A DNA stretch of 8,028 nucleotides. It comes from Anaerolineaceae bacterium (lineage in GTDB: Bacteria; Chloroflexota; Anaerolineae; JAAYZQ01). Where the stretch lies: positions 1 to 8,028 of the forward strand of contig JAAYZQ010000520.1 in assembly GCA_012514775.1 (NCBI GenBank), given 5' to 3'. This document shows positions 7,036 to 8,028 of the stretch, piece after piece; the stretch's first letter is position 1, and each line of letters begins with the position of its first letter. Below the pieces are notes generated by a model, which worked only from the letters and a program-made list of their open reading frames with translations, had not been told where the DNA came from and did not search any database. A program made the position numbers and the translations under genes.

Positions 7036-8028
7036 TCAACCCCCTGCGGTCACCATCTCCCTGCCCAGCCGCACCGCCTCGCGCACCAGCAGCTCAAAAT
7101 CCTCGCGGCGACTGCGATGGTTGGTGATGGCCACCCGCAGGCCGGCCTTGCCGCCGATGAGCACGTTGGAGGGCACGGCAATGCCCCGTTCCTGGATCTC
7201 GGCCAGCAGCTCGGCGTTGAGGGCGCTGAACTGCGCCTCGTCCAGGCCGGGGGCAACGTAGCGGAAGCAGACGATGGTGAGGGGCGCGGGGGCCAGGCGC
7301 TCCAGTTCGGGCTCCCGGTCCACAAGGTCCGCCAGGGTGCGGGCCTGGTCCACGTTCTGCTGGATTAGCCGCCGAAAGGCGTCGATGCCGTGGGCCTTGA
7401 CCGACATCCACACCTTGAGCGCGCGAAAGCCGCGGGAGAGCTGGGGGCCGTATTCGGTCCACCACGTGGACCCACTGGCCAGGCCGCGGCCGGTGCCGTG
7501 GGCCAGGTAATCGGGCACCAGGGAAAAGGCTCGGCGGTGCTCCTCCTCGCTGCGCACCAGGATGCAGCCCGCCTCGTAGGGCATGTACAGCCACTTGTGC
7601 AGGTCAAATGCCACCGAGTCGGCCTGCTCCATGCCGCGCACCAGGGGCCGCAGGTCTGGCGCCAGGGCGGCCAGGGCGCCAAAGGCGCCGTCCACGTGGA
7701 ACCACATGGCCTCCCGCCGGCAGAGGTCCGCCAGGCGCTCCAGGTCGTCAAAGGCGCCCGTGTTGACCGTACCGGCGCAGCCCACGACACAAAACGGATA
7801 GGCGCCCGCCGCCCGGTCGGCGGCGATGGCCGACTCCAGGGCGTCCACGTCCATCTCAAAGTCGGCGTTCACCGGGATCAACCGCAGCGCCTCGCTGCCC
7901 AGGCCCAGCAGCTCGGCCGCCTTTTGCACCGAGCTGTGCACCTCGCGCGAGGCATAGAGGACCATGGGCCGCGGCGAGGCGCACAGCCCCCTGCGCCGCA
8001 GGTCGTACTCCGCGCGCACGTTGCGCGC
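7036..8028 (-). CDS. Group II PLP-dependent amino-acid decarboxylase (aromatic-L-amino-acid decarboxylase type), N-terminus outside window
   Basis: The C-terminal ~330 residues of a pyridoxal-phosphate decarboxylase of the aromatic amino acid/glutamate/tyrosine decarboxylase family, which is usually about 470-500 residues; roughly the first 150 lie beyond the right edge. The frame stays open to the edge (residues A-R-N before the GTG at 8019), so that GTG is not taken as the start. Counting from that valine, visible motifs are REVHSSVQKAAELLG (25-39), which includes the histidine that stacks on the PLP ring in this family, the cofactor-pyridine aspartate in HVDGAFG (D110), and the Schiff-base lysine in DLHKWL (K142). 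SRGFRALKVWMSVKAHG (195-211) is also typical. The enzyme removes CO2 from an amino acid to give an amine. The amino acid cannot be told from this part; the residues fit the aromatic/phenylacetaldehyde-synthase-like branch best. It converges on the hydrolase gene, leaving 10 bases between stops. Confidence 0.94.
   Translation of the reverse strand, partial: ARNVRAEYDLRRRGLCASPRPMVLYASREVHSSVQKAAELLGLGSEALRLIPVNADFEMDVDALESAIAADRAAGAYPFCVVGCAGTVNTGAFDDLERLADLCRREAMWFHVDGAFGALAALAPDLRPLVRGMEQADSVAFDLHKWLYMPYEAGCILVRSEEEHRRAFSLVPDYLAHGTGRGLASGSTWWTEYGPQLSRGFRALKVWMSVKAHGIDAFRRLIQQNVDQARTLADLVDREPELERLAPAPLTIVCFRYVAPGLDEAQFSALNAELLAEIQERGIAVPSNVLIGGKAGLRVAITNHRSRREDFELLVREAVRLGREMVTAGG

Noticed and set aside
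7024..7036. Small inverted repeat AGAAG-CGG-CTTCT between the convergent hydrolase and decarboxylase genes
   Set aside because: A 5-base-pair stem with no T-tract in either direction, overlapping both stop codons; could be chance. A bidirectional terminator is possible but not supported.

Overview
The window is GC-rich and gene-dense. Seven complete or near-complete genes lie head to tail on the + strand (positions 2 to 7025), and one gene on the - strand runs in from the right edge (7036 to 8028). GC-rich codon use, a Tat-type lipoprotein dienelactone hydrolase, a MoxR/DUF58/VWA cluster and a membrane-anchored S1C protease together suggest a Chloroflexota bacterium (Anaerolineae or a relative). 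That placement is inference from gene style; no phylogenetic marker is present.

Left part (2-1808): the 3' part of an unrecognised gene is followed by a single-domain rhodanese and a membrane-anchored trypsin-like (HtrA/DegP-type) protease without a PDZ domain. The rhodanese is the highlight. Its reading frame holds a TGA (755-757) exactly where the catalytic cysteine belongs. The same frame then continues without damage through the whole C-terminal half of the domain to a second TGA at 902-904. About 20 bases after the internal TGA lies a hairpin with an apical GUC, placed much like a bacterial SECIS element. The most economical reading is a selenocysteine rhodanese of about 112 residues. 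The main alternative is a fresh nonsense mutation or a sequencing error.

Centre (1901-5942): a tightly packed MoxR AAA+ ATPase, DUF58 protein and two BatA/BatB-like membrane VWA proteins. Genes overlap or sit 2 to 46 bases apart, and each has a recognisable Shine-Dalgarno sequence. By analogy with MoxR/Bat clusters, the ATPase would act as a chaperone working with the metal-binding VWA proteins at the membrane. The two VWA genes look like ancient tandem paralogues.

Right part (5943-8028): a hairpin with no clear U-tract separates the VWA genes from a Tat-exported, probably lipid-anchored dienelactone hydrolase. That gene converges, 10 bases apart, on the 3' end of a group II PLP-dependent (aromatic) amino-acid decarboxylase whose N-terminus is outside the window.

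No RNA genes, insertion sequences, CRISPR arrays or origins were seen. No stretch longer than about 100 bases lacks a gene.
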